From positions 218,712,651-218,776,650 of the forward strand of contig OZ018317.1 in the NCBI GenBank assembly GCA_963969495.1: a stretch of DNA of 64,000 bases. The letters run 5' to 3'. Source of the stretch: Ceratothoa steindachneri. Taxonomy: Eukaryota > Arthropoda > Malacostraca > Isopoda > Cymothoidae. Position numbers and translations under genes: made by a program. The notes beneath the pieces were generated by a model. It was not told where the DNA came from, did not search any database, and saw only the letters and a program-made list of their open reading frames with translations. Below, one piece after another: positions 10,868-22,359 of the stretch. Each line of letters begins with the position of its first letter. Within the stretch, counting starts at the first letter, position 1.

Positions 10868-13241
10868 ATGGAGAAAATCAAGACAAGGTCCAAATCGAGT
10901 TCTCATCTGACTAATTTTGTTGGGACTGGGCAAGAGCTGATGGTGTCTGAGTTACCAACAATAAGAGATATTTTGAGGTACAGCATCTACCTGAGGGAGC
11001 AAAGTAAAGATGACTGGAGAAATTATGAAGTGGACCAGCTGATAAAAGACATGTATCAGGGCTTGATTAATCAGTGGACCAAAGCTAATGCTCTCTGTAA
11101 ACCACCTGTTGTAAATCAAAAGGTCACAATAATATCAAAGCTTAAGGAGGTGTGGAAGGAGACAGTAAAAGGAAAATTTGAAATAAAAGAGAGGTTCATT
11201 ACAAAACTAGATAAGTTATTTGATATATTGACATGCAAATGTCAAATTTTCAGTTGTAAGGAAGTAGGTTGTAATGGCTGTGAGACTGAAGTCCACATTA
11301 ACTGCTGTTGTAGTAAAAAGAAAAAAATACCTACTAGGGAACTGGCCTTTATTAAAGGACAAAAGGAGAAGGTTGGAAGTAAAGGCACCTTTCAAATTAG
11401 AGGCCCTGATATTCCAAAGCATAATAGACAATTAAGAGCTTCAGAAAGGAAAGAATAAGAAAGGATGGCAGAAAGAAAGAGAAAAAGTAAGGAGGAAAGC
11501 GCTGTTTTAGCAGGAAAAGCAGCAAGAAAAGAAATCGAGCATTTTTTGGCAGAAGGTGAAGATCTGGAGTCAGAAAATTCTGATAGTGACAACAGTTTGG
11601 CTGATGAAGTAACCTTTGAAGCTGTCCACGAGTCGGAATCTTCCACCAGAAATAGAAAGAATTATGATGAAATTTTAAATATTGCTCTTGCTAGTATAAG
11701 GTATGGTGTTTGATTGAGACCAACTGCAGCTATAGCAACAGCAGCTCTAATAGATGCTGGATTCATTACTGAGGAAGATACAAGTAAAGTAATTGATAAG
11801 AAACAAGTTAAGAGAGCACAGGAAAAGCTAATGACAGTTATTGAACATGAATTTGAGGAAAACCTAATGAAGGATGGAGGAATTTCTTGTGTTCTATTTG
11901 ATGGACGAATTAATGTGACAAACCCTTTAATGGAGGCAGAGGGAAGTGAAAAATTGTTTCCAACAAAAACAAAAGAGGAGCATTACACTGTCATCAGTGA
12001 GCCTGGGAGCAATTATCTCTTCCACTTTGTCCCAGAAAATGCTACAAAAGAAGAATCACATGCAGAGAAGATCGCTAAGGCTATTTTCTGGATGGATGAG
12101 GGAAAGGGGTTTGGATAAAATCTTAATGGCCAATGGAGGAGACTCCACGAATGTAAACACAGGTGTAAATGCTGGAGTAATGCAAAAAATGGAGCTTCAT
12201 TTAGGCAGAAAGCTTGTTTGGTTGGTCTGTAACCTGCACACTGGGGAACTCCCTCCCCATCATCTAATTATCAACCTGGATGGCCCAACACTATCTGACA
12301 ACAGATATTCCGGACCAATAGGAAAGCTCCTTGACTCTGTTGCAGACTTGTATATCAACCCAAATTTCACTCATATATCTTTAGGTCTTCCTCTTATCAA
12401 GATACCTCAGGAAGTGGTGCAAGATCTTTCCAGTGATCAACACTACGGCTATAGAATTGTATCTGCAATCAAAAATAGAGTGATTCCTACAGGGCTTTCT
12501 CTATTGGAAATAGGACCAATAAACTACAGTCGCTGGCTAACCACAGCTAACAGACTTCTTCAGCTATGGGAGTTAAAGCATGAGCTCAAAGAAAAAGCCT
12601 TTAAAAATCTACGACTGATTGTTGAATTCATCATTGGTGTATATTACCCATGCTGGTTTAACGTTAAGATTAAGCACTCTTGGACCGAGAGAACTAGGCA
12701 CATTCTTTATCAACTTCACTGCCTTAAGTCTTAGAGGAAGGAGGTGTTGGATATTGTTTTGCCAACTGTTAAGATATCAGCTTGGTATGCATACAGTGAA
12801 GCCATCCTCCAACCATCATATGCTCTGAAGATCAGGCGGAGAAACAGAACGGGGTGAAAAGAATCCAGACCATCAGGAGAGAAGGGGATCCAAATACTCA
12901 ACTGGGAGACTCTTTTGTAAGTCTTAGAAGGACACCAGACATCAATTTTGATGCTACCAGGATTGGAGATCTGATCAATTGGTTAGAGGATGTCTCTGAG
13001 CCACCTCTCACTTGCTCTTTAAGTACTTCTGAATTGAAAAACTTCATTGAAAGTACCTGACTGGCCTTGTCACACACAGACAATTGAGATGGTTGTAAGA
13101 ATGGTGACTGAGGCTTCTTCCAAGTATTTCTCATATGAAAAGAGGGATGGAGGAATCAGGGCACAAGAGACAAGTAGACGTCTGATGTCCAGGAATGAGT
13201 CAAAGCAAGATTTGTGTTCTCTGGTGAAGTTTAACTTTTAA
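10868..13241 (+). pseudogene. gene A: unclassified transposase-like protein
   Basis: About 790 codons survive with breaks. One frame runs from ATG 10868 to 12118 with a TAA at 11456-11458 and a TGA at 11711-11713. Then come a frameshift near 12110, a TAG at 12732-12734, and frameshifts near 12850 and 13055. Domains in order are: a Cys-rich cluster near residues 118-145 (CKCQIFSCKEVGCNGC, HINCCC), an acidic linker, LFDGR (about residue 343), NGGDSTNVNTG (about 421), CNLH (about 453), LDGP then SGPIGKLL, SRWLTTANRLL (about 553), and a C-terminal CHTQTIEM with VTEAS and RDGGIRAQ. I recall this family as uncharacterised repeated proteins in invertebrates. The Asp-Asp-CxxH-RW order resembles the RNase H-fold core of hAT transposases, which is an inference. 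It lies tail to tail with gene B, 560 bases away. Confidence 0.7.
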
Positions 13242-13801
13242 ATATGACCCAAAGTGACGCATGCAGATGTGGAACTTTGCATACACTTTTCTCACTCAAT
13301 AAACATGTAAATTTGAGGTTACATGGGTTTGTGTGTACTTGGATTAAATAAAAATAGGTTACATAAGCTCGTGACGAAAGAGAAAAGTTTACTTTTATTT
13401 AAATGGAAATTGATGTAGGTAGGAGCAATTGTATAACAAAATAAAGTTCTTTTTCAAAATCTACACCAGAAAATCTATCATTTAAGCACCCCTCATTAAA
13501 GGATCTAATGAAAATAAATGGTTGCCCCAAAATATGACCCGCCCTAATGGAGATGGTCAGTATGAACGAGAAAATATCAATCATAAGCAATTTAATCAAT
13601 CCTAACCCCCCTGTACATATGCTTTGAAGTTTGTACTTCCCCATAAAGCGTTTTTGACTCAAGATCGCCTCACAATATTGGTACAGACCTTGAAGACAAA
13701 TAATAATGTACATCAAGCATAACAAGAATGTGTGTCCATACTAGTGTTCATTTTGAGTGCCCAGAGTGTGATTAGTGTTCAACAACACCGTCAACAGATT
13801 A
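13242..13801. other. shared 3' interval between genes A and B
   Basis: It contains a plus-strand AATAAA at 13298-13303, 57 bases after gene A ends, and another near 13346, so gene A could be polyadenylated here. On the minus strand an AATAAA lies at 13394-13399, about 400 bases beyond the end of gene B. No coding sequence was recognised. Confidence 0.5.
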
Positions 13802-16603
13802 TCAGTGACGTATAATTGTGTCCATGGCCTCACTAAAGTCTTCCAGTGTCACCTCTGCGTTGGAGATAATGTTCTTCAGGTACAGTTTCAGGTTCACTGG
13901 ATAAGTGTCGATTGGAAGCTTCTTGTGGTCTTTTATGAGGCAAAATAGGTCGCTTGATTTCGGCTGGGAAAGTGATGTGTCTCGAGCATAGCGAACCTTC
14001 AGGTTCAGGCGTTCTACCTTTGTGTACTGGTTGTTGTCAGTGTCTGACACATACTCATCTACTGCAGCAGCTGCGGTGAATGGTCCTCCCATTCTTTTCA
14101 GCTTGTCCAGGTCCTTGTTTTTTCGCCGATCTAATGCCACATTGGCAATTTCTTTGTCCTTCAGGCCTTGTTTCTTCATTTCATCTTGCCTTGTATTCCA
14201 TGCCAGCATGATTTTTTGTAGTTTTCCTCCTTTCCTGACCACACTGACATAGGCCCTGAATGACCCTGATTGCCTTCAGTCGATAAGATCCGTCGACTTG
14301 GAATTACCTGTGCTGCTGATGCACTGCCAAGTTGCTTAGAACCTCTTCTAGACACCTCAAAGTTAACAAATCCAACACTGCGCTCTACATTCAGGTTGCG
14401 ATTTAGTGCCTTCTCCAACTTCTCTGGGTCCATCTGAGTGACAGTATGCTCTGCAGACTCATCATAGTCTCCAAAGGCAAAGATATCGCCCTTCTGTCTC
14501 TGAAAGTACGTCGCCAACTTGGGAAAGATCATCTTCAGAAGCTTAATGACCTGTGGTTGGAATGAGGTTGCTACTTTGAGTATGGCATCACAGACGTCCT
14601 CATCATACTTTGTATGCTAGAACCTTTCCTGGGAGACAAACTTGAAGGCTGCTTCCTGAACCTGTAGCAAGGTGGCCACATCTAACTCCTCGAGTTCTTG
14701 GTATAGCTGCTGAAATGCTGGAATGATCTTGATGTAGGTTGTTTCAGCTGACGTCGTCAAAGACAGGTATGGCTCGACTAGATAAGGTCCAAGAAGGGCA
14801 CTTGCACAGTACTTCACCTTCAGGGACTCCAAGTCCAAGAAGCACCTCACAATGCAAGCCAACTGATTGGTAACATGTTCGTATTTCTGCAGAAAGGATG
14901 CCACATCTTCCACACGTCATAAGCTGATGGCGCAGATCAGTGTCATTCGATTGAAGCACTCGTGCTTGAGGCTGACAGACTTGTTTAGTCGAGGCGCTAT
15001 GTGAACATCAAATTCATGTGCCTGGTTCCATGGCTTGTGATCAAAGTCATCATCGCCCTCCAGTCGAGACATACAATCGCGGTCTTGTTCAGTCACACAT
15101 GTTACGTTTGTTGATGAATTGACGAGGAAGTCTGAGTAGATTTTGTCTCTACCCAGCATGTTCTCTATTTCAGCCCCCTGTTTGGTGATGACTCGATTAA
15201 ACATTAGAGTTGGGTGTACATTGCAGAACAGGTGATCTGGGATGTGTTCAGACTCTAGATATTTTGCCAATAGTTCATCCACTCAAATTGTGAGGTGTCT
15301 GGTCTGCAATTACAAAGTCTATCTTCTCGAATAGAGCTTTAGATGCGACACCACTTGCCGCCTCCAGAATTTCATGAACTGCCACCTTAATAGCAGCCAA
15401 GTTATTCCTGGACTCAGAAGCAATGCTCATGGTCGGTAGGGCCCGGTATGTTCAAGTAATACGAGTACCCTGGACGGAAAAACAGTCAGCGCCCTGCTTC
15501 TTTGAATTGTCCTTAGAATAAGTCACAACTACTTGTTCATCAGAGTTCATGATCCCCTGGACGATCTCATCCAGCGCCATGACTTCAATGTTCTTGTTTG
15601 CATCCCTGACACTCTTGGATTCTGGCAGGGTGTCCAGATCAATAATTTCTCGCTCATCATGTGCTTTCCAGTTTCGCACAAACATCTTGTTGCCGAGTAA
15701 GATCACAGCTGATTCTGCTTGTCACTCACACATGTGGTAGCAGCTCTTCAGTTTGTCAACAGTCTCGTAGAATTCTGATCCGACCTTTTGTATACTTTCA
15801 CGGATGTGCTGATATCGGCGTGGCAATTCATCATGCTGCTGATTGACTGTGTCTGTCGCTGTCCGCCACCTCTTAACACTTGGACCCTCACCTTCTTCAG
15901 CAGAACTCTGAATTTCAACATCAGAGTAGGTGTTATCTTTGTCCATGCCAGCATCTTCAGAATTAGACTGTTCGCTGTCCTCGAAGGATGCAACTGACAC
16001 GGAGATTTCTTTTTCCTTTTCACACTCAACTCTCATTCTCTCTAGGTTCTGCATATCCCTGTTCCAACGCTTCATTGTTTTCATCCATTTCCTGTTCACT
16101 AAGTCTTCACAGTACATTTTCTTCTAGGTTCTTTGGTCCTCAAGGAAGGCCCATTCCATTTCACCCATCTTCACCCCATGTTTCAGTTCCATCTTCTTGC
16201 GTATTTCAGAATCGTGGCAGAAGACGTCCATCGACTGTTTCATCCTTTCATTGAAGCCTGCTGCTCTCGCTTGAAAACTGTCACTTTGTCGCTGTTTCCG
16301 TGTCTGGATCAGAATGACAAATTCACCGTACAGCTTCAGGATGTGTTTCTTTATGTGCCTGGTGTGGATGGTGTACAGATTGCAGAATAGCCAGTGCTCC
16401 TAAACGAGCTCGGCCAGCATCTGAGCTGCTGCATCCTTGGAGCGCCGAGCTTGGCCTGCCCGCTTTGGCCGCAACAAGTAGAGCATATTCTATGTGACAT
16501 CTTTACCAGTTGGGAGCATCCCATGTATGAATTCTTCACTCTATATATAGTCTACACAACACAGACTCTTCCTGGAATAAGATCTCTTGTCTACGCTAGC
16601 CAT
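13802..16603 (-). pseudogene. gene B: unclassified large protein facing gene A
   Basis: The ATG is at 16603 and about 930 codons are traceable. In-frame stops lie near 16540, 16490, 16400 and 16124, and at 15722. A frameshift falls near 15290, followed by stops at 14917 and 14614, and a frameshift near 14235. Segments in order are: EHWLFCNLYTIHTRHIKKH, the KQRQSDSFQARAAGFNERMK helix, KMELKHGVKMGEMEWAFLE, KMYCEDLVNRKW, an acidic Ser-rich linker (about 15990-15880), IVQGIMNSDEQVVVTYSKDN, KIDFVIADQTPHN, FCNVHPTLMFNRV, LGRDKIYSDFL, DFDHKPWNQ, NKSVSLKHE, then a leucine-rich end. I recall this family as uncharacterised multi-copy proteins of aquatic invertebrates. FVIADQTPHN followed by CNVH again recalls an RNase H-type core with CxxH, but that is inference. 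Decay is comparable to gene A. Confidence 0.7.
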
Positions 16604-16614
16604 ATCTATTCAAC

Positions 16615-16630
16615 CTGAAAAAAAGAGCGA
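16615..16630 (-). other. 3' splice site just upstream of gene B
   Basis: On the minus strand a T-run ends in TTTTTTTCAG, 11 bases before the gene B ATG at 16603. It mirrors the acceptor-like site before gene A and suggests a 5' untranslated intron in both genes. Confidence 0.5.
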
Positions 16631-16634
16631 TAGT

Positions 16635-16934
16635 ATTATGTTCCTTGTAAACGATTATAATATAATTATATATATTCTGTTATATATTATATATATAATT
16701 TATATATACTCTTTATCACTCATTAGTTCACCTGAAAGCACCCCAAAAAGAATCGATTATCATACAAAATCACACAAACGTCATATTTTGGGGTGATTTT
16801 GAAGGTGACAACTTTCAAATAGTATGTGAAGGTTGGTTATGATGATCCCATGGACCAAATGTTGGTATTTCCGGATTCAGGTAAGCCTAGACCATTAACA
16901 CCCCTCCCCCTAATGAAAGATAGTAAAGTTATTG
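16635..16934. other. no recognisable gene
   Basis: It includes imperfect TA-rich sequence at 16668-16710. It may include the outer end of the element carrying gene B. Confidence 0.5.
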
Positions 16935-17200
16935 TAGTAAACTATTTACAGCATCTCTCTGTCCATGGTTTTCCAGCCAGTCTTTAATCCATTTTCCTAC
17001 TCTGCCTCCAATTCCTTGTGCTTTTAGCTTTATCAACAGTCCTTTGTGTGGCAAAAGCGTATCCGAAATCTAGATAAACTACATTTACAGCCTTATCCTA
17101 TTAAACGCTGTTATCATTCTGGTCTGTGCCTATAATGTGTTTCATTATCCGTTCAAGCGACCAGTTCCCGAGTGAAAGGAGACGGGTGTCTCATTTAATA
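16935..17200 (-). pseudogene. CR1-like reverse transcriptase fragment
   Basis: Minus-strand pieces VYLDFGYAF and LPHKGLLIKLKAQGIGG, then VGKWIKDWLENHGQRDAVN, match the CR1-type RT region around the first catalytic Asp (YLDFxKAFDxVPH) and the following helix. The catalytic motif is damaged and a frameshift separates the two pieces. It is too short to place further. Confidence 0.6.
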
Positions 17201-18499
17201 AACTAACGAGCAGCATCATGACCCGCTACGATGAGCTGGCCTCAGTGAGGAACTCGGGGGTTTCGCGCGTTTGGTGTCCCTACTGTCATAAGTAGTTTAT
17301 TGATCTGTATAACATTTCCCTTCCCCTTACTTCCCAACTTTCTTTCCAAACTTCTAAAAGAAAAAAAATCCATTTTTGGTGATGCCCTCATAGTTTTTTT
17401 ATTTTTATAAAAGACAAATAATCCTCATACCAAAGGTAAGGATAGATTTGTGAGTCCCAGCCCACCCAACGTCATGAGATTACTATAAATAAAACTAGTT
17501 CTCAACCCATGTCCAATTACAGTGATATATTATGAAATGCAAGTAGTAATATAAGTAGTGTAGGTCAGAAAAAAAGCTGAATGTGACTATTTTCAAAGAC
17601 ATTATTGATTTTTATGTTTTTCTACACAAAAACAAAATGTAGTGAGTTAAATTCAAAAGAACTTACAGTTGAAAGTGATGACGTAAAAATCTTGGTGTTT
17701 AAATTGATGAATTAGGATAAGTGAACATATAGGAAGAAACATCGTTCGGTTAATCGAAAGATAAGATCATATGGGGCATCTGGGAGGCGAGGACGCCCAA
17801 CTATCATAAAATCCTTCTAAGGAAAGTTTGATGTATGAACAGGGAAGACTAAAACACATAAATATTGTTGTATTCTCAAAAATGTCTAAAATATTCGTTT
17901 TAGAGTAATTTCTGAGTTACTCAACAAGCAGGCAACACCAGGGAACATTTTTATAAATGGCTTAATTCCTCCTTTCATCCTAGGCTGGGTCTACATATTC
18001 TGTTGTGGGAAAGAGTTCGATAGAGCAGAGAAAAGTTTGCCAAGAGATTATATGCAATACATCTTTTACCGTCTCATAATTTTCCAGAAAGATTTCACAG
18101 AATTTTTGGTCTCAAATGCGTTTATGAATGTAATATTAGGCAAAATTTAGTAGACATGAAACTATTTATCTCATGTATTACATAGTTTATAGTCGATTTT
18201 CGTAAATTCAGTTACACTGACCGATCGGACATCTTTTGAAAGAAACCTTTTCTGATCAAATGGGGAGGAAAAAAAATCTTTGCCAAGAAGAAAAGAATTA
18301 TATGGTGAAGGAATTATGTATACATGGGAATACATAGACTTTTCAACCTAACTATATAAAAAACATATAATAAAAAATGTCTGCTGAAGAATGTTACACA
18401 AAAATATATACTGTGTTAAGAGAGTCAGAGAAATTTTCAATACTTGAATGTCATCTCAAGCAAATTTAGAAGAAGAAAATGGTACATAAATAAATACTA
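17201..18499. other. no recognisable gene
   Basis: AT-rich sequence without long open frames. It may be intron or 3' flank of the SLC23-type gene, whose last exons I could not find. Confidence 0.5.
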
Positions 18500-18680
18500 A
18501 AAATGCAACATGAACGGGCCGGGTGGGGAATGCTATGGAAAACCTGCAATAACAAGTTCGTGGACACAGATGCTTCAATAGGGCAAAGCGTTAGAGCGGT
18601 AACATTTCTCGACCTGTTTGCGCACTCAAATGTTCTCAGCAGTGTGAGACCTGAATAATCATAATAATAATAATATATTA
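18500..18680 (+). repeat. possible tRNA-derived SINE
   Basis: A GC-richer segment contains CAAAGCGTTAGAGCGG, which resembles a pol III A-box region, and ends in an ATA repeat (about 18658-18675) like a SINE tail. The B-box match is poor, so this is tentative. Confidence 0.25.
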
Positions 18681-19252
18681 CAAAATTTAGGTGTAAACTA
18701 ACCTGTTAAATATGTGGAAAAGATAAGATACATTTAAAATTAGATTATTTAGTATCAGGGAATAGGAGAACTTTCCCCCAAGAATCGAAAATAAAGCTAT
18801 GAGGTAAACAAAAAGCTACTTAAGTTTAAAAAAAAAACACAAAAGAGAAACGAAAATTTCATGAACTTTATAGATTGTCTGATGCAAAATAAAACTCCTT
18901 AAGCTATAAAAACAAAAACTGTTGGTCTCTCTTCCAGTTAGCCATTATCAAAGAATCTTCAATTGATACTCTGACAATCTAAAAACAAAAAAGTGAAGTA
19001 TACGTCGCACAACTGCGAAGAGTTCAATGTGAATTGTCCGAAATCATCCAAGTGGTGGCCAACAAAATAGGATTTTGGTTTTGTCTTGAGAGAATCAGAT
19101 TCGCAATGAAAGATTCTTTGAGTAGGACGCACTCTAAAGGTGCGTACATCAGGTAACCAATAAAGACAGTGAAACTATTGTTTTATTTATGTTGTTTTAA
19201 AACCGTGCGAAATTTTTGGTTACCTGTTGAAAATAATTTTTATTAATCTCAC
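18681..19252. other. intron or flank, nothing recognised
   Basis: Sequence immediately downstream of the SLC23-type exon donor. No coding element was recognised. Confidence 0.45.
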
Positions 19253-19376
19253 CTCCTGATAAAAGCCATGCCACACGGAAGGTCGTAGCAGGAATCCACA
19301 GAGGGTTGACAATCACTTTGAACAGAGTTTTCTTCAATTTTGTTCCAATGATCTAATCCCCGCTCTTTCTTTGTCC
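19253..19376 (-). CDS. SLC23-type nucleobase/ascorbate transporter, internal exon
   Basis: A 124-base exon lies between TTTTTTAG and GTGAGA on the minus strand. It encodes TKKERGLDHWNKIEEN and then SCYDLPCGMAFIRR. It starts in phase 1, completing the Gly codon split by the exon at 25367-25517, which gives NTIPG followed by TKKERGL. That sequence is characteristic of SLC23 (nucleobase:cation symporter-2) proteins. There DNTIPGTxxERGL closes a late transmembrane segment, and YDLPxGM leads into the C-terminal tail. The exon ends in phase 2. No stop or frameshift is seen, unlike every element around it, so this is probably a functional host gene. The following exon was not found. Confidence 0.85.
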
Positions 19377-19843
19377 CTAAAAAAGAGGGTGACTTAAACA
19401 GAATAACCCAGCGTTTAAGATAAGGCAAAAATGTAAGAACATTATGGGTTGAAACTAAGCTACAAGGTAGTCTTTATAATCTTTAAAGTCAGAATCAGAC
19501 TCTAATATGAGTGGAAGTTTCCGCCACCAGGTAAAGAATAAAATAGTGAAGTTGTTTAAAAGGACGAAAGATTGCAGACCCTAATACAAATTGTTAATAA
19601 CTCGTGGTCAATGAGGACTTCATAAACCACTGAACTCTAAGTTTATTAAACATGATAAAAATGTCGTAGGGTGCCCAAGGAAAATATGACAAACCGTAGC
19701 TATATATATACATACATACAATTTAACAGCAGTAGAGCTCTAACGATAGGCTTCGAAGTTGCTTTCCACCGTGTAATCTCGGTGATTCAAAGAAAGAGAA
19801 AATACAAACTCAGTGAGAGTGCATAACACCATGACGCACCTAC

Positions 19844-19851
<8 letters not shown>

Positions 19852-19897
<46 letters not shown>
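19852..19897. repeat. (GA)n microsatellite
   Basis: A pure GA run of about 23 units, 140 bases beyond the C-terminal codon of the CR1-like RT at 20037. It may mark the 3' end region of that LINE. Confidence 0.97.
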
Positions 19898-19900
<3 letters not shown>

Positions 19901-20036
19901 GAGAGCTAAAGGAGCTACAAGGAGCGACAAGGAATAAGAGTACCCTAGAAGACCTTACGGTCCATACAAGGAGGGTACTTTTGGCGCAATACTCGAAGGT
20001 GTCCGTTGGCAACCTCAAAGATCAATTGCGAGGATC

Positions 20037-21364
20037 TTAACGGTGATTTCGCAAGAATTTATCTAGTCGTGACTTGAACTGGTCAACAAATTCACTGTTG
20101 AAAACTTCCGTCGGAAGTGCGTTCCAACTATCACAGATACTGTATGTGAAGAATTTCCCACACAGATCACGGTGGTATCGCTTCAGTTCAAGTTTGTAGC
20201 CGGGATTTCTTGTTCTCCCCTCGATGAGCTGAAAAATATCCCTGTAGTCTAGTCTGTCAAAGTCTCTAAGTATTTTAAACACTTCGATAAGCTGACCACG
20301 TAGTCTCCAGGTCTCCAGCGAGAACATATCTAATTCCCTTAGTCTCTCATTATAACTCATATGCCTGATAGAGGGAATCAGTTTGGTTGCTCTGGCTTGG
20401 ACGCGTTCCAATCTCGCAATGTCCTTTCCAAATGAATGACTCCAAAATTGTACGGCATACTTCAGGTGCAGTCGGACGAGGGAGTTGTACAAACAGAGTA
20501 TTATTCCTTTTTCCGATATCCAAACTGTCGCTCTATATACCCTAACATCCTTTGGGCTTTCTTTTCCACCTCAATACACTGTCTCGAGAACTTGAGGTCA
20601 CTGGTGATAGTTACACCCAAGTCCTTCTCAGTGTCAGTGGATTCAAGAGCAGTGCCCTTAAGGATATAGGGTGATTGGGGATTTCGGTGGCCGATATGCA
20701 TCACTTTGCATTTGTTCATGTTAAAAGGCATTTGCTACGTATCCTACCACTCCCCAATCTTCCCAAGATCATCTTGCAGGTGGGCAGTATTTCCATCCTT
20801 TGCAACGTTCATACCAAACTTGTTATCGTCGGCAAATTTAGAAATCTTGGCAACCATGTCACCGTCCATGTCGTTGACGTAGATGATGAATAGTAGTGGT
20901 CCCAGGACAGAACCTTGAGGCACCCCGCTAGTAACGGGCACCCACTCAGAAGCCTGTCCATTCAGCACCTCCCTTTGCCGTCTGCCACTTAGCCAGTTCT
21001 CTGTCTAGCCTGCTACTTTTCCGTCTATGCCCAGCCCTCGCCCTTTCCGGAGAAGGCGGTGGTGTGGTACCTTATCAAAGGCTTTCTGAAAGTCTATCTA
21101 GACCACATCCACCGCCTTGACCCTATCGTGCTCACTGAAGACTAAGTGGAAGAATTCCACAAGGTTCGTTAGGCATAACCGTTGCCTTCGGAAGCCGTGC
21201 TGGGAACTCCTCAGTAGCAGCTTTGACTCTAAATGCGACGTCATTTTGTCCACCATGATGCTTTCCATGAGTTTACCGACTATCGAAGTCAGACTGATAG
21301 GTCGGTAGTTCGACGGTTTGCTAGGGTTTCCTTTTTTGAAGATAGGAATCACCTCCGCTTCACG

Positions 21365-21366
<2 letters not shown>
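20037..21366 (-). pseudogene. CR1-like LINE reverse transcriptase, C-terminal two thirds
   Basis: On the minus strand, from 21366 downward, it reads WREAEVIPIFKKGN, NYRPISLTSIVGKLME, QHGFRRQRLCLTNL, IDFQKAFDKVPHHRLL, SGVPQGSVLGPLLF and ISKFADDNKF (the FADD catalytic pair), then CKVMHIGH, DLGVTITSDLKF, a frameshift near 20500, RLHLKYAVQFWSHSF, and ends at DKFLRNHR. This is the full order of RT motifs plus the C-terminal thumb of a CR1-type non-LTR element. In-frame stops fall near 21095, 21006, 20741 and 20735. The upstream edge is an abrupt join to (GA)n at 21367. Orientation is the same as the host gene. Confidence 0.85.

Positions 21367-21402
<36 letters not shown>
21367..21402. repeat. (GA)n at the junction of two CR1-like fragments
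   Basis: About 18 AG units separate the truncated 5' side of the CR1-like RT at 20037-21366 from a second RT fragment. The minus frame is open through it as Ser-Leu repeats, which fuses the two pieces into an artificial ORF. Confidence 0.95.
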
Positions 21403-21403
<1 letters not shown>

Positions 21404-21990
21404 AAATTCTAAGAGATAATTTAGACACGATGTGTTTTCCCTGAAACCATATAGTGACTCCACAATAATTCATTCGTATTTATTTATTCAACTATTTTCT
21501 TTGCAATAAGGTTTTCAAGATTATTGGCCGCTCTTTTCATCCTTTATTTATGTTTGCATTACATTAGCTAGCTTCCAATCTTCAGAGATAATTTCAGTTT
21601 CAGGAAGGGAATGAAATATTTTCGTTAGTTGTTCGACTATTTAAGCTTTAGCTTGTTTCAGGAGTCATGAGTTGACCCTGTTTGGGCCAGGCGATTTAAA
21701 TGTATTATTTTATCGATAAGCCTCTCAACATCCGTATTTTAACATTCTATTGAATACAAAAGTTTATTACTCCAATATCTGGTAATGGGTATAGGGCTAA
21801 AATTCACATTGTTCTTAGCGAAATATGTTTCATAATGCGGATTTAACGTATCGGTTATATCTATATCTTGAATTATAAATGTATTTGCTGTCTTTAATTT
21901 GCTCAATGCTACTTTTGATTGGTTTCCTACTGTTTTAAGCTCTTTAAATTTTCACTTTCACTTTTTTCTTGCTTCTAATGTTTTTTTACG
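21403..21990 (-). pseudogene. second CR1-like RT fragment, N-terminal side
   Basis: Minus-strand pieces include IVEQLTKIFHSLPETEIISE with DWKLANV, and then SLYGFRENTSCLNYLLEFA. The last piece corresponds to QHGFRxxxSCLTNLLEF, a segment that the neighbouring copy also has (QHGFRRQRLCLTNLVEF). Two versions of the same region side by side show that these are two elements rather than one. It is heavily decayed. Confidence 0.65.
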
Positions 21991-21999
21991 ATTTCTTTT

Positions 22000-22359
22000 T
22001 GATAACCATTTTGGGCTTTTAATAATACTAATTTCTCAGGATTTTAACAGAATGAACATAAAAAGTTAAGAAAATTTGACACTATAAAATATTCATTGCA
22101 TTTGCTTACTGTCAGACAATTCTCTTAAAAAGTAGGAAAGGAAAAGGTTTTAGTTACATCCTTCTTCTTTCAGACTGCGAATGTATGCTTTATGTGACTC
22201 CTGTGTGAATGTGCGTCAGTGTGGCTTCTTCTTTGTACATTTGGGCGGGCCATTCATTGTGTAAAAGAAATGGAAGAGTGTTTCCCACGCTGACCCTTGA
22301 AGGTCCTTACATTATCAATAAATATGAAGTTTGGTTGCAAGGAGATATGTGCATGGTGG
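22000..22359. other. intron sequence, nothing recognised
   Basis: No coding match was recognised. Confidence 0.5.

Noticed and set aside
13525..16793. CCCCAAAATATGAC at 13525-13538 and its inverse at 16780-16793, flanking gene B like a terminal repeat
   Set aside because: Similarity stops after 14 bases. Several 14-base inverted matches are expected by chance in 64 kb of AT-rich DNA. If real, it would mean that gene B alone forms a 3.3-kb element, so it is worth remembering as an alternative.
16801..16896. Plus-strand segment ending in TTCCGGATTCAG before GTAAGC as a possible exon
   Set aside because: The donor-like site is good, but the frame contains a stop near 16820 and the encoded residues match no family I recognise.
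10267..16910. GGGTGTTA near 10269 and its inverse near 16893 as possible outer ends of the gene A/B unit
   Set aside because: Only eight bases agree and the adjoining sequence does not match.
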